Below the pieces are notes generated by a model, which made no database searches, was not told the origin of the DNA, and saw only the letters and a list, made by a program, of their open reading frames with translations. Shown here in pieces: positions 48,736 to 61,764 of a DNA stretch of 64,000 nucleotides (its first letter is position 1; the number at the start of each line of letters is the position of its first letter). Source of the stretch: Solanum dulcamara (Eukaryota > Streptophyta > Magnoliopsida > Solanales > Solanaceae); contig NC_077238.1 in assembly GCF_947179165.1 (NCBI RefSeq), forward strand, positions 73,350,757-73,414,756, in the 5' to 3' direction. A program made the position numbers and the translations under genes.

Positions 48736-51700
48736 TGTCACGATCCGATTTCTTGAATCATGATGACACCTACTTCAACCCACTAGTAGGTAAGCCTAAC
48801 CTATAGCCCGGAGCCAGAAGCAATAGGATATCTAGCAGAAGATAGTCAAAAGAAGCAAGCAAGTCAATAATAATAAGAATAAGTAAAGGAGAAACAATAA
48901 TACATCCACAAAAAACCATCCCTAAGACCTGACATTAGTCGATATTCAAGTATCTAATAAAAAATAAAAGTACAAGGCTTATACAAATACAAAATAGATA
49001 TAGACAAATAAGGCATGTATAAATAGCATATAAGCTAGGTAAGTATAACACAAGTAACTAAATAGGAGCTAACACAAGGTAAGGCATGAAATAAGAGTAA
49101 AGAGATAGAATACATAGGGAGAAGAACCAGAGTCAAGGAACGCACCTGAAAGCTCCATGCAATAACCTATTTGCAATAAGCAGGGCATTATAAGAGTCAA
49201 CTAATCAAGAATAAAATACTGACTTCCACTACTTATCACATTGTCACCTAAGGACTAATCCAACTGATCCTAGTAGGAAGTACCAACAAATACAGACTAA
49301 CATACCCTGTAGACTCACTATAAATACATTATGAAATAAGTATAATCAAATAATAACCAACCGAATGCTCGTGCCCTTGGAAGGTACAAACAATATCAAA
49401 TATACCCCTGGGTCCCCATAAATCTGGGAGACCAAACAAAAAAACAAATATACTAGTGATAGACGATGCTAATGAATGCAAGTTTACAGTAAAAATCAAT
49501 AACATCATTGGTGGATCTCAGAGATCATCAATAAACAAGTGTATAGACCCAATCCGACCCTCAGCCTATCAGATGGGACCCATGTAGCTCCCTCATCTGC
49601 TTCAGTGGTGCACTAGCTAGTGGGGCCTTAGAGGATACGGGAATTCCATATACACTGCCTAGGGATAAACCAGGTTTTATATAAAATATATAGCATCCAC
49701 ATAGTGGTACCAAATAGTGAGTAGCTAAGTCGATGTAGAAAAGGGTGACGTCGTGGAGAATAGTCAAGTATAGTCTAAAGGTATCCCGATGCAACTAATG
49801 AAGAAAAAGGGTGATGCTGAGTCAGATATCAATAAAAATTGAGTACATCCTTGAAGCCTCTGATACTGTCAGTATAAAAGGAGTACGTCCTTGATACTTC
49901 ATAAGTCTCAAAACTAGTGTCCAAATGATCTATGTGATACGACTCTCGTCAAAATTGGTTTTAAAAATAGTAAAAGTGTGAGAATTCCTTCTGAAAAATA
50001 GTGGTAAAACTCAATGAAGAAATTGAGATCGTACCACAAAACATGTGAAAATGCTCAACCAATGTAAGCATGCCATCACCAATATCCAAACAAGGCACAC
50101 GCAATTCAAAATATAATATCAAGTCTTACCACACTACCAAGGAGAAGGAAACTAACCTGGGATCCAATCTCTCCTCGAATACGGCCTCGGTCCCCACAAT
50201 ATAATACTAGACAAAAAAGCATCACAAGCCTATCGCTAAACAAAAAGTAAAGTAATTAGGAGATGGCTTTAAATCAGATAGGGGGAGAAATATCTCTAAG
50301 AATGACACATTTACCCCGAATATGCCATACTAGCTCATAACCGAGCACCGCTAAGCCAAACATATGGTTACAACGAGCCTTAAAGGTATAAGGTACTAAC
50401 ACGAGGTACACCATCCAAAATAAGACCCACTGGAAGCTACGCCTAGTTATAGGGCAGCAGAATATATGCTAAAGCACCTACAACTCAAACCTAGCCTAAG
50501 GCCCTCAGTTACAATCCTAAATAAGGATAATATTAGTAATCCAAACCACAAACAAGGCCACAAGCCTAAACTAAGGATCTCACAAGACTATTATACTCTA
50601 AGGCCCAATCGGGAACCAAGAAGATTGAACGGGAGAAGGCAAACCCTATTCTCTACAGGTACCAATCTGAATCACATGAAATATATACTAAGCGATACCT
50701 AATAAAGCTCAGTCAAAGTGGGAGACTGTAGCCTACCTCGAAATCAATTACACGCGCTTTGAATCTACCAATTTGAATCTTTCCACCTCCGAATCACCTC
50801 CAATTGCCGCTACGCTAACAAATTATTTATCACGATGTCATTACAAATATTTTGACACCAAAATCGCATTTTTCAGAGACAGATCTAAAATTGGATCTAA
50901 AATGGGATTGGGGGACCAACAATAGGAATTTCGAAACCTAATTCGTGAAAAGGTTCGTTTGAGCTTACTGAACTTGTGTCCCAATTTATGACATAATTCA
51001 ATGTTCGGAAGTAAAGAAATCAGCCCATGCATTTTTATTCACCATTAAACCTTAAGAAAAGAGAGAGGGCAACAACTAAAGCTTGAAAAATACCTCAAAA
51101 AAGGTCACCTTGTCAGTTCTTGAGCACTCCAATATGTAGCTACGAACTTTTTAAATATGGTGGACTTTGAATCACCTAAAATGGAGTCTCCAAGCTTTAG
51201 TTATCAAATTTTGAAGGTTGAGCAAATAGCTGAAAAAGGGGTTGATCTTTAATCAACGAAACCAGTCAATTGACTATCGCGAACGCGGGCCCCAAGGCTG
51301 CAAATGTGGAGGTCAACAAGGTCTGGTTGACCCAAATCCGAACGTAAAGGTTCTCCCTCGAACGAGGAGGGTCAAGGTTACTCCTCTTCGCAATCGCAAA
51401 GACCTGCGTGTGAACGCAATGCAAAATGCCCTAAGCCTTCGTGAAATAGGTAGCACACTCACGAACGCAAAGGCCAAGACAAGTGGCCTTCACAAATGCG
51501 AAACTAGGCACGTGAACGCAAAGGGTAAATGGTGCTACGCCAGTAGTGCTGCCCTAGCCCTACTTTGAGACTTGAAAGAGCTCCGATGGGGTGCTCGAGA
51601 TTCATTTGGAACCCCGTGCATCATTTTAAGTCAAAATCCACAATGAGGCTCAAAATGAGATCGAAATCCTCGAGAAGCGTACAAAAGGTTGTTCTAGACC

Positions 51701-52111
51701 AAACTCAATATTTCAGAGCTAACTGTGCTGACGGAAGAGAAGTTTACTAAAAATATTGATCAAAGTCAAATTTAGCCTAAAACTTAAAAGTTAAAACGCC
51801 TAATGGCTCAAACTTGCACCGAAAGCCTCAGAACTCGAGTCAAACATGCTACTAGCCTAAAATGACCATTCTAGAGCTGATGGAACCATCAAAATTCCAT
51901 TCATAGGTTGTTTTACTGAATTTTTGATCGAAGTCAACAGTTTAAACTCCATAATCTCCAAAATAGGGAAACAGACATAAAACCCAAACGAATGACCAGG
52001 CGACCGAACTGTCAGTTCCATCAAGTCATACATGACTTGGGGTTGGTACAGGAAATCTCTAAATGCTGAAAAAATCAGAAAATATAGGAATTGACCTGGA
52101 GGGTTATTACA
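48736..52111 (-). repeat. Right (5') LTR of element C
   Basis: It starts TGTCACGATCCGATTTC and ends GGGTTATTACA. It is 367 bp shorter than its partner; the pair differ by many substitutions and several indels (for example around 38990-39250 versus 48950-49020), so the element is old. A GC-rich block lies at 51275-51540. Confidence 0.85.
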
Positions 52112-52264
52112 TATGAAAGGTTGCATGCCTTTACTAACGGGTAGGCCGCCTTCATTCCTAGGTCTGCTCGGTGCTAAGTAAACTCCCATCGTAAATGTGC
52201 ATAATCATAGGAAATAGTAAGAATCTGATAATACTGAATCATTCATGAAAAACTTGATAATCAT

Positions 52265-53243
52265 TAGGGCTGGGCATAAAATATCAAAAATCGAATTACC
52301 GAATCGAATCTGCTATTTCGGTATTCGATAATTCCATTCGGTATTCGTTACTAAAATATAAAATTCGATATTCGGTATTTTGGTTTCGATATTCGAAAAA
52401 TACCGAATACCAATTTTTTTTATTATTAATATAAAAAAACTGGAAAAAAAGAAGAAAAATTACCAGAAAGAGAAGAGTTTAGTAAGAGGAAACTATCCAT
52501 TTTTTCATTTCCCTTACCATTTCCATTTCAACTTTTCCACGTTTACAACATATTATATGCACACTTTCAAACACGTACATTATGGATAACTGCTGAAATT
52601 TAAATTTATGTACATGTAAAAATTATAAATTCTAATTTCAAATTTATGCAATTGGTTAAGAATTCTAATTTCACTTTGCATGATTCACCACGTCAGTTAT
52701 CTACATAAACTATTTGGTAGTTACATTGAAAACGAAAGATTCCAACTCTTTCATATCTTTTGGAGGAACTAATTAATAATTAGTGCAGTGATGTAGAGTT
52801 TCTGGATAATTCAAAAAAAACATATGTATAAAAATTATGTGTGATATATTAGAGATTTTTGTTTTTATTCTTTTTCATCATTTTTATTACATGGTAATAT
52901 TTTTTTTATTCTGTATCTATTCATAAATTATTTTCTCTTTGTTTACGATGTATCATTTCTCCTCTGTAGAATGTGGCTTCAGAGCAATTTTAGTTTCGGT
53001 ATTCGGTAAGTTAAAATGCATATATTACTTAATTATAGTGTAGTAATAAAAATGTAAATTAAGATATGTATTCTTTAGGTTAATGTAAATATTAAATGCG
53101 GATAAATTTTTATTGTACATTAACTATTAAAAAAATATGATATTACCGAATACCGTACCGAACCGAAGTTTAATTTACCGATTACCGAATTACCGAATCC
53201 GAACTTTGAAAATACCGAACCGAATACCGAATGCTCAGCCCTA
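52265..53243. mobile_element. hAT-type non-autonomous transposon, 979 bp
   Basis: It has TAGGGCTGGGC at the left and TGCTCAGCCCTA at the right (one mismatch in 11), with a perfect 8-bp duplication ATAATCAT (52257-52264, 53244-53251). The terminal 120-150 bp repeat ATTCGGTAT/ATACCGAAT words as in the 1777-bp element at 11922, so they are one family. The interior is different and AT-rich, with no transposase. Confidence 0.93.
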
Positions 53244-53420
53244 ATAATCATAAGATTATCTCATTGAAATAATGATACATAACATAGTCTTGAAAGACAC
53301 TTTAATCAAAAGCATCTAAATCATGATAGTCTTTCATAATGAGAGATACTTCAATCGAAAACATCATATTTTCATATAAACTTGTTGATACTTTATTCGA
53401 AATCATCCTTGATTTATATA

Positions 53421-53744
53421 ATTCTTCACAGCATAATACATGCATAGTAACATAGCTTAAATCGTGATCATAAAATACTTACATAGCATGAGTTCATAAA
53501 AATGTCATTAAAAACATTGAATTATGATCAAACCATGTATAATAAGATAAATCATGAAGAATAAGATGAAGTTCAATATAAAATTCTTCATAACATAATG
53601 CATGCATAGTAACATAGCTTAAATCGTGATCATAAAAATACTTACATAGCATGGGTTCATAAAAGTATCATTGAAAATGTTGAATTATGATCAAATCATG
53701 CATAATAAGATCAATCATGAAGAGTAAGTTGAAATTCAATAGAA
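53421..53744. repeat. 162-bp tandem duplication in LTR E
   Basis: Units start at 53421 and 53583 with ATTCTTCA(C/T)AGCATAATAC-like sequence and share CATAGCTTAAATCGTGATCA. They differ at only a few positions. Confidence 0.9.
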
Positions 53745-54128
53745 CCCATAAGGAAATCATGAAACCCTAGAATTGGGTAAGAATCATAATTGAGAAATTG
53801 AGGTTTCTTTGGAACTCAATGGGTGAAGAAGAACCCATTGATGAAATTCCCACATACCTTGGATGAAACTCTAGCTTTGATCTTCAATGGAGGCTTGAAA
53901 TCTTGAAGCCCTAGATTGCTTAAGAGAGAAGACTTGAGGAGCAGAAACTTGAGTTGGGAAATTATGAGAGAATAGGGAGGTTAGGGGTCTTAGAAATCAG
54001 TTATACTTTTTCAAATAAGACAAAAACGACATAGTATAGGATTTAAAAGAGTAGGAAAAGACCTAATTAATCCTAAAAAATAGTTGTCGAACAGATACTA
54101 CGAAGCCATCTATGTACCATATGTAACA

Positions 54129-54836
54129 CCTCAAGTGTATACGGTTGTCATTTTTCACGTATAAAAGGCTTACGATCCTAAATTTGAGATTTTTATTGTA
54201 GCACCACACGTGATTTGATAACGTCGTATTTTAATCAAAATCTAAAAATATATATTTATTGCCTTTCTAAAATATTTTAAATATTTATAGAAAAATTATT
54301 CATTACAATATTTTTGTATATATATTTATTTTTATAAGAGTTTTATCACTTAATAATATTTTAATGGAGATAGTAAGTCGTGTCAAGTTGAAAGAATTAT
54401 TATTATATAATGTAGGCTTTATTCAAAATATTTTTTTTTTAATTACTTATGATATATTCAAAAAGTTATTAGGCCCGCCTATGTGGCACCCTCACATATT
54501 AGGATTTTATTAATTTGTTTCTCATTTTTTTTTTCCTTTTTCCCATTTATGCGCTTATTCATCAAATGGAAAGACAATAAAAAGTCACACACTTTTTTGA
54601 ACTGCCGTAAAACTGAAATGCTTCTTCATTTAATAGCCGCGATATTGTAACACGGCAAATCTGAACGCATCTAATGGTGTATATTTTCTTCTCAACTAAA
54701 AGGCACAACTTTTATCATTAATTGTTTCAAACCAAAAGAAATACACTTAAATTCCAAGGCACCAAAAGAAGAAAGAATAAACAAAGGACATGGATTTCAT
54801 TTGCGATGCGGCTTCACTATTTCTACACCTCCCAGC
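54129..54836. other. AT-rich DNA, no gene supported
   Basis: No transposon end was recognised. A short open stretch from an ATG at 54791 (MDFICDAASLFLHLPANNS, then stop) lies just before the tandem duplication; nothing supports it as an exon. Confidence 0.4.
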
Positions 54837-55137
54837 CAACAACTCATAACGCTATGTACATCTACTCTTATGCTTGATCCCTTCGAATCGATTAAAGTTT
54901 ACTACTTTTTCACAGTTGCTCTCTTTGGAATTAGCAAACTAGAACTTGCTCTTATATGCAGTAGATTCTACCATATTTGACTGACTGTCAACAACTCTTA
55001 ACTCTATGTACATCTACTCTTTCGCTTAATCCCTTCGAATCGATTAAAGTTTGCTACTTTTTCATAGTTGTTCTTTTTGAAATTAGCAAACTAGAACTTG
55101 CTCTTATATTCTGTAGATACTACCATATTTGACTGAC
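54837..55137. repeat. 152-bp tandem duplication
   Basis: Units start at 54837 and 54989 (CAACAACTC). They share TATGTACATCTACTCTT, CCCTTCGAATCGATTAAAGT and ACCATATTTGACTGACT. The copies are about 90 percent alike by eye. They are not coding. Confidence 0.9.
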
Positions 55138-58100
55138 TATCTTTACCACAATTATTGGGTGTATCAGTCATCTCAACCCTTCATCAATTTTGCAGCTTTG
55201 GGGCAGAATCACTCTCCGGTGCGATATCTAGCGAAATTGAGAGATGAAACTCTAAATAGATCATAATGTTGCAATTAACAGGTTTAAGGTTTTTATGTCT
55301 GACCTACCTACAAAGTAACTTTTCTCTATCTCATTTTTTGTTTTCAATTTAAAATATCTCTAGCAACTCACCGCAATTCCACAACAATATAATGATATTT
55401 TAAAACTAAAGATCAAAATACAGTTTATCGCTAGGTGTTGATATCGTCATTTACTTCAAATCTAATTATATTTGTGGAATGTTCAGTTACTAATTCTTCA
55501 GTTCTGTTGTTGTTTGTACCTTTCTTTGTTTGGGGCACTTAGAATTCTGTCTTCTTGGTATCTACTGATGGTGATACAAAAGTTGACTTCCTTTAATATT
55601 GGTTATATAATTGTCATGCCAATAATACTAATGTTTGGAATTCTTATGTACACCATATTGTAGAAACAATTGTTGACATCATAACATTGGTTCCTTAGAA
55701 ATCAATTTTTTTAGTTCTGCCATTATTATCTGTAGGGTTTTTTCCCCTGATAAGGGAGTTGAATTCAAATACATTTAACTTCTTACTAAGTTTCGTTTCT
55801 GAAGCTTCATCGTTTACTGCAAGTCATAGTGATTCATGTGACTGTTGCAATTTTTTTTCTATTTATGGTGAATTCTTTTGAACTCTGTTAAAAATCCCAA
55901 CAAGTATGATTGAAACTTGAACTTTTCTTTTTTGTCCTTTCTACAGGCTTCTTTATATACTTTCTGGGCAAATTCCTTGTGGGCTATGATATATCTAATA
56001 GCACACAACAACAAATATAGCAAATATGCTATAATTAATAAGGAACCAATTAATAAATCTTAATATATTATTCTGATTGTTTTATCTTAGGTACAAACAA
56101 TTTGTATGCCATTGCACCCTTCCTAGAATATTAGTATAAAAACAAGTAGTCCAATTTTATTATCACAAGTTAACTAATTTGCCATATTTCTTCCTCTCTT
56201 TCTTTTGGCATAATTAGAGATCAAGTTTTCTTGAAACTAACAGGTGGGGCATAGAACATTGGCCTAGAATTTCTCTTTCTTTTAGATTTTTTTTTTCACT
56301 TTCTTTCAATTAAGTTTGTTAATTGTAAACTTGGATATAGACCAGAAGACTATTCCTTAAAAGATATGTTAAGCAACATGACTTTTTCTGGTTGATTGGT
56401 AGGAAAGTAAGATCATCTTTATTTATTGAGGATATTTGTGAAAACAAGAGCTCACAAAATTATGCTGCTTGATTTTAATATGTTATGCATCAAAATTATG
56501 CTTTAGAATATTCAGTTGAGAAAAGTTCCATTCAGATGTCACATATTGCTTGGTTGATTGTTGCATTAATTCTTTGCAAGTGCATACTACAATAACTACT
56601 ATTCAATCCAAATGAGTTTGGATTGGTGACATGAATCTTAAGCAATAGTAATGACTATTCTAAAACAGTGAGGAGAAACCTTTATTATATTAACAATTTT
56701 AGGGGTCCTTTCCAACATACTATAAAAGAGAGATTGATGGAGATTCATAAGAAAGGAACTAAAGGTCCTCCATTTGAATTGAGTTATTTTTGTTTTGGTG
56801 TGGACCTGATGTTCCACTGTACTTGGGAGTGTATTTGTTCGCGGCTCTATGGTCTCTTCTTTAACTTCTGATATTGTTGTCCTCTTCAATGTGTTGCTGA
56901 TATAATATCCTTTATTGTTCTTATCTTCTTCTTCTATTTCCTCGAAAAAACTTTATGCCTTAAGTTCAAACTTTTGAGCTTTTATAATACTTTATTTTCA
57001 TCATTTTTGTTTCAGGTGCATGCTCTTGGAGAGCATAATGAATAACTAATATCTAGTATATTTTTAGTTCCCTTTGTTTTTCCTTTTCAGTATCATGCAT
57101 TATCCTTGACGTTCTATCCAATGCATGTCTTTGTATGTTTAAGCATTATGAAAGTTTTCACTTTGACAAACTTTAAAGTCATTAGTAAGAATATGATTGC
57201 GTTAATAGCATGTGTTAAAGCATGTGTTCATGTTTTCTATTTTGTTTTGTCAATTGGTTCATAGTTTTCATCATTCCTCTTAAATTTCTTTATTTTGAGC
57301 TTTTGAGGTTGTTATTCTTTTGGGATTTTATTTTATTTTTGAATTTTTATCATGTAAATATTTTTAGAGGGAGGTTCGAGGGTAACTAACACATGTTATG
57401 TTCTTATTCTTCTTTTATTATCTTTTTTTACCTTATTACTTTCTTTTGGTAGATTTATAAATTTTTATGTGTATCAATCCGCAATTTGGTGACGCGTTCA
57501 CTCCGATCCCCATAGTAAATGGGATGTCTACTATTTGCAAGTGATTAGGTCATGAGTTTTATATCGTACCTACCTATCAATTTAAAGGATTTCTTCAAAT
57601 TTAATGATTTTTGCTTATCAGTTTTGGCTGCACATAGTTACATTGGGTGATTAAGCTGGCATTTTGAAGAAGCACTTCTCAACCCCAATGGGATTACCTT
57701 TAGGACAATGATCTACAATGTATGAAGGGACTGTGTATTGGTGGAGTTTTATAAACTACGACGCGGAGGATTCTCGACTTCAAATGTAATTCCATACCGA
57801 GGATTTGAACTACATATTTGATACAGTGAAGTTGTTTCTTAAATTATATTTAACTTGAATCGGGATTGTACTTGATAAATTATTGAACACTACATAAGAT
57901 TTTTAGGGCCTCTATTAATAGTATATGATGTTGGAATATATCATGAGAGGAGGTGCAGTTGAGGAGATTTAACCTATAAGAAACATAAATTACAAAATGT
58001 TGCATTTGTATGCATTTACAACTTTTACAATGTAACGTGAATGAAATGTTTCATATTAATCTCTCACTTGATTGCATTGCTCATATTGAATATTCTGAAA

Positions 58101-58419
58101 ACTAAGTAGTAAGTATTCCTATTAAAGATATATTAGCCAATTTATTTTTATGTAATATGCTTCTTTACATGTTTAAACATTCTTTATACCGTCCTGAAAT
58201 TTTAAAAAAATTCTTACTTCTGTCCCAATATTTTCTTGGAGATTTTCTTAGACATCTTTCTTATACGCACTATGACTCATATCTTTAGTGCAAAAAAAAA
58301 GAAAAAAATATAGACGATAAGATTTTCAAAAAAATGTTTTGCCTTTGGACTAAATATTCTTGACAATGTAGTGTACGCATTGTTAGGCATCTTTCTTATA
58401 CTTAAAATCGCACTATGAC
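55138..58419. other. Unassigned 3.3 kb, possibly intron or spacer
   Basis: T-rich plus-strand texture with several TTTCAG- and TTGCAG-like acceptors suggests a possible plus-strand transcribed region. One candidate exon follows TTTTGCAG at 55196 (open as LGQNHSPVRYLAKLRDETLN), but I do not recognise it and no partner exon was found. A direct repeat of ACATCTTTCTTATAC and GCACTATGACT lies at 58250-58280 and 58388-58420. The 60-83-codon open frames here look random. Confidence 0.35.
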
Positions 58420-58800
58420 TGTTGGACAGAGGTCCTCCACCATTAATGGACAAGAATTTTCATCATCCAGCTTATCGAACAAGAAGATGAAGCAGAAGAG
58501 AAATGTCGTTTGAAGCTTTGAATGATTCTAAGTTGTCGGAAATAAACTGATGGACCTCAACAAATTATTTGGTCTGATTAATAGCATGATGGATATGTGG
58601 TAATATGCACAAGTCTTGGGCTTCAAGCAAACCAAAGTTAGTTAGGTTTTATTTGACGTATTCTTTGTAATTAAATTTAGTCCTTAGAATTTTACAGTAA
58701 TAGTCCATAATAGGTTGTATAAGTATTTGTAATTACAGAATAATGAGAGACGAGAAAAATTTTGAAAACCCTCTATAGTTTTTTTTAACCTATTCCTACA
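58420..58800 (+). repeat. 5' LTR of the copia element, 381 bp
   Basis: It starts TGTTGGACAGAGG and ends CCTATTCCTACA directly before the primer site. A TATAAGTATTTG box lies near 58718. The 3' partner is not in the window, so the left edge is inferred from the TG start and the length. Confidence 0.7.
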
Positions 58801-58813
58801 TGGTATCAGGAGC
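58801..58813 (+). other. Primer-binding site of the copia element
   Basis: TGGTATCAGGAGC adjoins the LTR; it differs by one inserted G from the initiator-Met site TGGTATCAGAGC. Confidence 0.85.
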
Positions 58814-58865
58814 AAAAGCTCGATCTTAAATCACCCTCTCTCAAATCATCTTCAGCAAACGTAGA

Positions 58866-59840
58866 ATGAGAGACGAAATCAACACAACCACTATTGGAAC
58901 CACTAGAATCAACAACAATGTTAACGTCAATCATCCATATTATCATAATGCATCAGATTCACCGGGTATGAATCTGGTTAACTCCTCTTTTGATGAAAAA
59001 GGCTTTCAAGGATGGAGAAGGTCTATTCTCATAGCACTTTCTGCCAAAAAGAAACTTGTTTCATCAATGACACTTGCAAAGCCCCAGATATCACTGCAAC
59101 AGACTATGAGCAGTGGAGTTGTTACAATGACATGGTGATATCCTGGATACTGAATTCACTGTTGGAGGACATTGGAGAGAGTGTGATCTACTCTAAAAAA
59201 AGCCAAAGAACTATAGGACAGCCTAGAACACAGGTTTGGCAGATTTAATGGTGTTAAGCTATATCACTTGCAAAATAAATTATCAGGGTTAGTTCAGGTT
59301 AACAATGATATTGCAGGATATTTCAAAAAACTCAAATAATTATGGGATGAGTTGAATTCACTTAATTTAACCATATGTTGCACATGTGTTTGTGTATGTG
59401 AGGGAAAGTTTGGAGTACCAAAGACTAATTCAATTCCTTATGGGCCTCAATGATGTTTATGCACAGGCTAGGGGAAACATCTTGATGATAAATCCCCTAC
59501 CAACTATTGATATTGCCTACTCTTTGTTATTACAGGATAAGAATCAAAGGGAAGCATATGCGAATGCATTCATTCCAACTGACTCTACATCCTTCATGGT
59601 GATAGGACAGGGAAGAGGAACCTATAAACCTGGAAATCAGATGAATAGAGGAGGCTCTGTACCATAAAAGGTTGGAGCATCTGAGAATCAAAAGCTTGAA
59701 AAACCACCTCAAAAATTCAAGCCAAGGAAGACAAAGTTCAACCCAAATGTAAGTTGCACATATGGTGGAAAGACAGAACATGTCCATGATGATTGCTACG
59801 GGCTCATAGGGTTTTCAGATGATTTCGAGTTTACAAAAAC
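58866..59840 (+). pseudogene. Copia gag
   Basis: Starts at ATG 58866. Family blocks are NLVNSSFDEKGFQGWRRSIL (frame 1), then YEQWSCYNDMVISWILNSL after a frame change near 59080, FNGVKLYHLQNKLSGLVQVN, and RLIQFLMGLNDVYAQARGNI (59386-59667). A zinc-knuckle relic SCTYGGKTEHVHDDC (about 59750-59797) has its second Cys changed to Gly. At least three frame changes and two stops are present. Confidence 0.88.
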
Positions 59841-60099
59841 AAAGGGGTTTCAAGATTCAATTAAAGGTAATACAGTGACGATAGAAGAAGAATATGAGGA
59901 CACACATGGAGAAACAGGAAAACAAATATACAACCAATATCTAAGAAAGGAACATTATGTTGATCTGGTGTATCAAGTAAAGAAAGACCTAAAGATGAAT
60001 AATGCAGGAAACTCAGGAACAACAGTAAATGCTAATGCTGTTACAGGTACAATTCTAAAATATTTAGGCAGTTGCTTCTCAGTTTATAACTCCAGTACC

Positions 60100-60825
60100 T
60101 AGATTATTGATTCAAGAGCTTCAAAATATATGTGTTTTAATTCTACATCTTTTACATCTTTGACTCCTCTTCCTATGACTTTGAGCATTAGCTTACCAAA
60201 TTCCTTTAGGATCAATGTGACTCACATAGAAATTACCTCTATCCTTCCTAATCTTACTCCGCATAATGTTCTTCATGTACCAGATTTTAAGTACAACTTA
60301 TTATCTGTACATAAGTCATCCATTCAATTGCAATGTAATGCCCTATTTACTCCTACTGATTGTATCTTACAAGACCTTTTAATGAAGAAGGCACAAATTT
60401 TTGGTGAAGTGGGAGATGGTCTGTATCTTCTCAAGCCTACAACAATAGAGTCAAAGTCTGATAAGAGTGTCATTTCTTTTCCAACAAGAAGAAATTCTAA
60501 TGTTGCTTCTACTCAAGTGATTTCTATTCAAGATGAAAATTATTCCAACGATGTTTCAACTTTTATTTCTATTCCTAGTTCTACTTTTCCATATGTTTTA
60601 GTTCATGTTTCTACAAATGTTATTCCTAATGTAAACATATGGCATGTCAGATTAGGACATTTGCCTTTTGCAATAATGAAAAGTTTTCCTTTCATCCAGT
60701 TCTCATCCAATTCAGAATGTGTTTATTCAATATGTCCTCAAACAAGGCAAAGTAGGCTGCCTTTTTCTATTAGTAGCATTAATTCTCAAAGAATTTTTGC
60801 AGACATATACTTACAATGGTTATAA
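60100..60825 (+). pseudogene. Copia protease end and integrase N-terminus
   Basis: The protease active site reads IIDSRASKYMCFNS, so the normal DSG is DSR, and a TAG precedes it where a Trp is expected. The frame then continues NVLHVPDFKYNLLSVHK (protease end) and WHVRLGHLPFA with CVYSICPQTRQSRLPF, the His-His-Cys-Cys zinc module before integrase, although the first Cys spacing is disturbed. Confidence 0.88.
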
Positions 60826-61620
60826 TTATTTCTTGACCATAGTAGATGATTTTAGCAGGGTACTTGGACCTTTCTTTTGAAAATAAAGAGCAATGTTTTT
60901 CCTATTCTGAAGGACTTCCTCACTATGGTCGAAAGACAATTTGCCTTTTAGAACTAGGTAGAGATTCCCAGGAAGCATCCTTTCTTAGGTATAAAGGAAT
61001 TGTTCATGAAAGGTCTTGTGTTTCCACTCCTCAACAGAATGGTGTTGTTGAGAGAAAACATAGGCATCTTTTAGAAGTAGCAAGAGGACTTCTTTTTCAA
61101 TCTCATTTTCCTATTCGTTATGGGGTGAGTGCATTTTAACTGCAACACATCTAATAAATCAATTACCTTCTAGGGTCATTCGAGGAAAAACACCCTATGA
61201 AGTACTTTTTGGTCAAAAACCCACCTATGATAATCTAAGATCCTTTGGATGCTTATGCTAGGAATCTACCCTCACTTACACTAGAGACAAGTTCCAACCT
61301 AGAGCTAAGGAATGTGTTTTTCTCGAATATCCTCCCAATCAGAAAGGATTCAAGCTTTTAAAGATTGCAACCAAGACTGTTTTTGTCTCTAGAGATGTCA
61401 AATTTCACGAAGATATTTTCCCTCTTAATACATCACCCTCCTCCCCTTCTACCACATCTACACTATTCCCATCGTCAGAAATAATTTGTGATCCTTATTT
61501 TCTCCAAGAGTTTTCCCCTTCCTCTCCTTTAGACCCTGCTCTATTCACCACTTCCAGCCCCTCTATTCCTGATCCTCCTAGCCCCATAGCACCTCTTTTA
61601 CCCCTGGGAGATTGAAAGAA
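60826..61620 (+). pseudogene. Copia integrase core and C-terminus
   Basis: The core begins out of frame with [13 protein letters not shown] (catalytic Asp). It continues with [20 protein letters not shown] and [14 protein letters not shown] (61000-61110), holding the third catalytic acid. After a frame change, [20 protein letters not shown] and [13 protein letters not shown] mark the integrase C-terminal region. A Ser/Pro-rich linker leads to a stop near 61613. Confidence 0.88.
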
Positions 61621-61764
61621 TCAGTCAAAGGCCTGATTATTTGAAGGATTTTATATGTAATAGTGTTTACTTACTAATGTTACTAATTTTTGTTTTGTTC
61701 ATTCCATAAAACCCACCATATTTTCATTTGGATGATTATCGATTCCTAATCAACATATGATTCA

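Larger units (their letters stand above)
38731..52111 (-). mobile_element. Ty3-gypsy-like element C, decayed, nested
   Basis: LTRs lie at 38731-42473 (3743 bp) and 48736-52111 (3376 bp). They are clearly alike: both begin T(G/A)TCACGAYCC with CACCTACTTCAA and AGTAGGTAAGCCTAACC soon after, and end in GACCTGGAGGG...ACA. The primer-like site beside the right LTR sets minus orientation. The interior, without solo LTR D, is only about 3.2 kb, with a gag remnant and no RT or integrase seen, so much of pol has been deleted. The flanks (TATTT, TATGA) match only partly. Confidence 0.85.
37925..54128 (-). repeat. Probable LTR E, split by element C and a hAT element
   Basis: The left part (37925-38730) starts TATCACGATTCGAG like other LTR ends here. 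The right part (52112-54128) ends CATATGTAACA. Taken together without element C and the hAT insertion they give about 1.8 kb of LTR-like sequence, including a 162-bp tandem duplication. That the two halves belong together rests on position and style, and no target duplication was found. Confidence 0.45.

Noticed and set aside
51242..51568. 108-codon plus-strand open frame, with a shorter relative at 41535
   Set aside because: Both frames follow the GC-rich island of LTR C, and they differ by indels and substitutions as non-coding DNA does.
56638..56889. 83-codon minus and 67-codon plus frames as a small gene
   Set aside because: No family similarity that I recognise, the two frames overlap on opposite strands, and codon usage looks random.
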